Positions 4,971 to 5,096 of a DNA stretch of 5,096 bases are shown piece after piece; position 1 is the first letter of the stretch; every line of letters starts with the position of its first letter. The notes under the pieces were generated by a model, which saw nothing but the letters and a program-made list of their open reading frames with translations, made no database searches and was not told the origin of the DNA. This stretch comes from an uncultured Collinsella sp. (GTDB taxonomy: Bacteria > Actinomycetota > Coriobacteriia > Coriobacteriales > Coriobacteriaceae), in contig CAJLPX010000064.1 in assembly GCA_905208635.1 (NCBI GenBank), positions 1 through 5,096 of the forward strand. Direction: 5' to 3'. Position numbers and translations under genes: made by a program.

Positions 4971-5096
4971 TATATTGTATTCAGCAACGGAGCAGGCAAT
5001 AGGCGATGAAAAAGCCTGCCCTGTTGAGTTTGATTCGCATTCCTCCCCTCTGTGCGATTCAACGGTGTACTTCGGGAACAGGCCCGCTGGCAACTA
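4971..5096 (+). other. Non-coding region with nested inverted repeats, possible 5' leader of the next gene
   Basis: No gene is supported after 4841. TATATT (4971-4976) is a possible -10, but TTGACG (4942-4947) is 23 bp away, too far for a standard -35. Downstream, GCAGGC (4992-4997) pairs with GCCTGC (5014-5019). CCTGTT (5020-5025) pairs with AACAGG (5077-5082), enclosing TTGATTCGCA (5030-5039) with TGCGATTCAA (5053-5062), 9 of 10 pairs. The fold could be a riboswitch-like leader, but the window ends before any gene, and I recognise no known RNA class. Confidence 0.35.

Noticed and set aside
34..5083. GCCTGTTC (34-41) and its complement GAACAGGC (5076-5083) as element ends
   Set aside because: An 8-bp match 5 kb apart with nothing mobile in between is expected by chance.
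4911..5093. 60-codon open frame on the - strand at the right edge
   Set aside because: No recognisable motif and no convincing ribosome site, and it overlaps the inverted repeats that better explain this stretch.

Overview
The window is high-GC, densely coded bacterial chromosome carrying five genes, all on the + strand. The codon style, gene order and a recurrent GGGGACAGGCACC-type intergenic palindrome suggest a Coriobacteriia gut anaerobe, most likely Collinsella. That assignment is recognition from memory, not a database match.

Layout. Positions 1-227 are a non-coding leader with degenerate GTCCCC repeats and small palindromes. Positions 228-1898 encode ATP-dependent phosphoenolpyruvate carboxykinase (pckA), with all catalytic residues present and an unexpected 20-residue C-terminal tail. 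A hairpin terminator follows, and its T-tract also forms the -35 box of a good promoter (1953-1981). That promoter reads into a roughly 98-nt structured leader or small RNA ending in a long terminator-like hairpin (2025-2085). Positions 2126-2845 encode a stand-alone B3/B4 domain protein, related to the editing region of the PheRS beta subunit. A MarR-family regulator (3018-3467) and a DegV/FakB-type fatty-acid-binding protein (3587-4441) come next with no obvious terminator between them. A minimal 106-aa MGMT-type alkyltransferase domain with an intact PCHRV active site (4521-4841) is the last gene. The final 200 bp, which contain no gene I can support, hold inverted repeats that could be the 5' leader of a gene beyond the window.

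A hairpin element recurs four times (1918-1950, 2875-2913, 4453-4491, 4860-4896), each 11-29 bp after a stop codon and in alternating orientation. One copy has a compensatory base-pair change, so the stem appears to be conserved as a structure. At least two copies look like working intrinsic terminators.

The genes do not form one pathway. pckA is central carbon metabolism, the B3/B4 protein is probably linked to tRNA quality control, marR-degV may form a small regulator/lipid-binding unit, and the MGMT-like gene points to alkylation damage. I see no large undescribed system. The best candidates for something new are the attenuator or small RNA before the B3/B4 gene and the structured region at the right edge.
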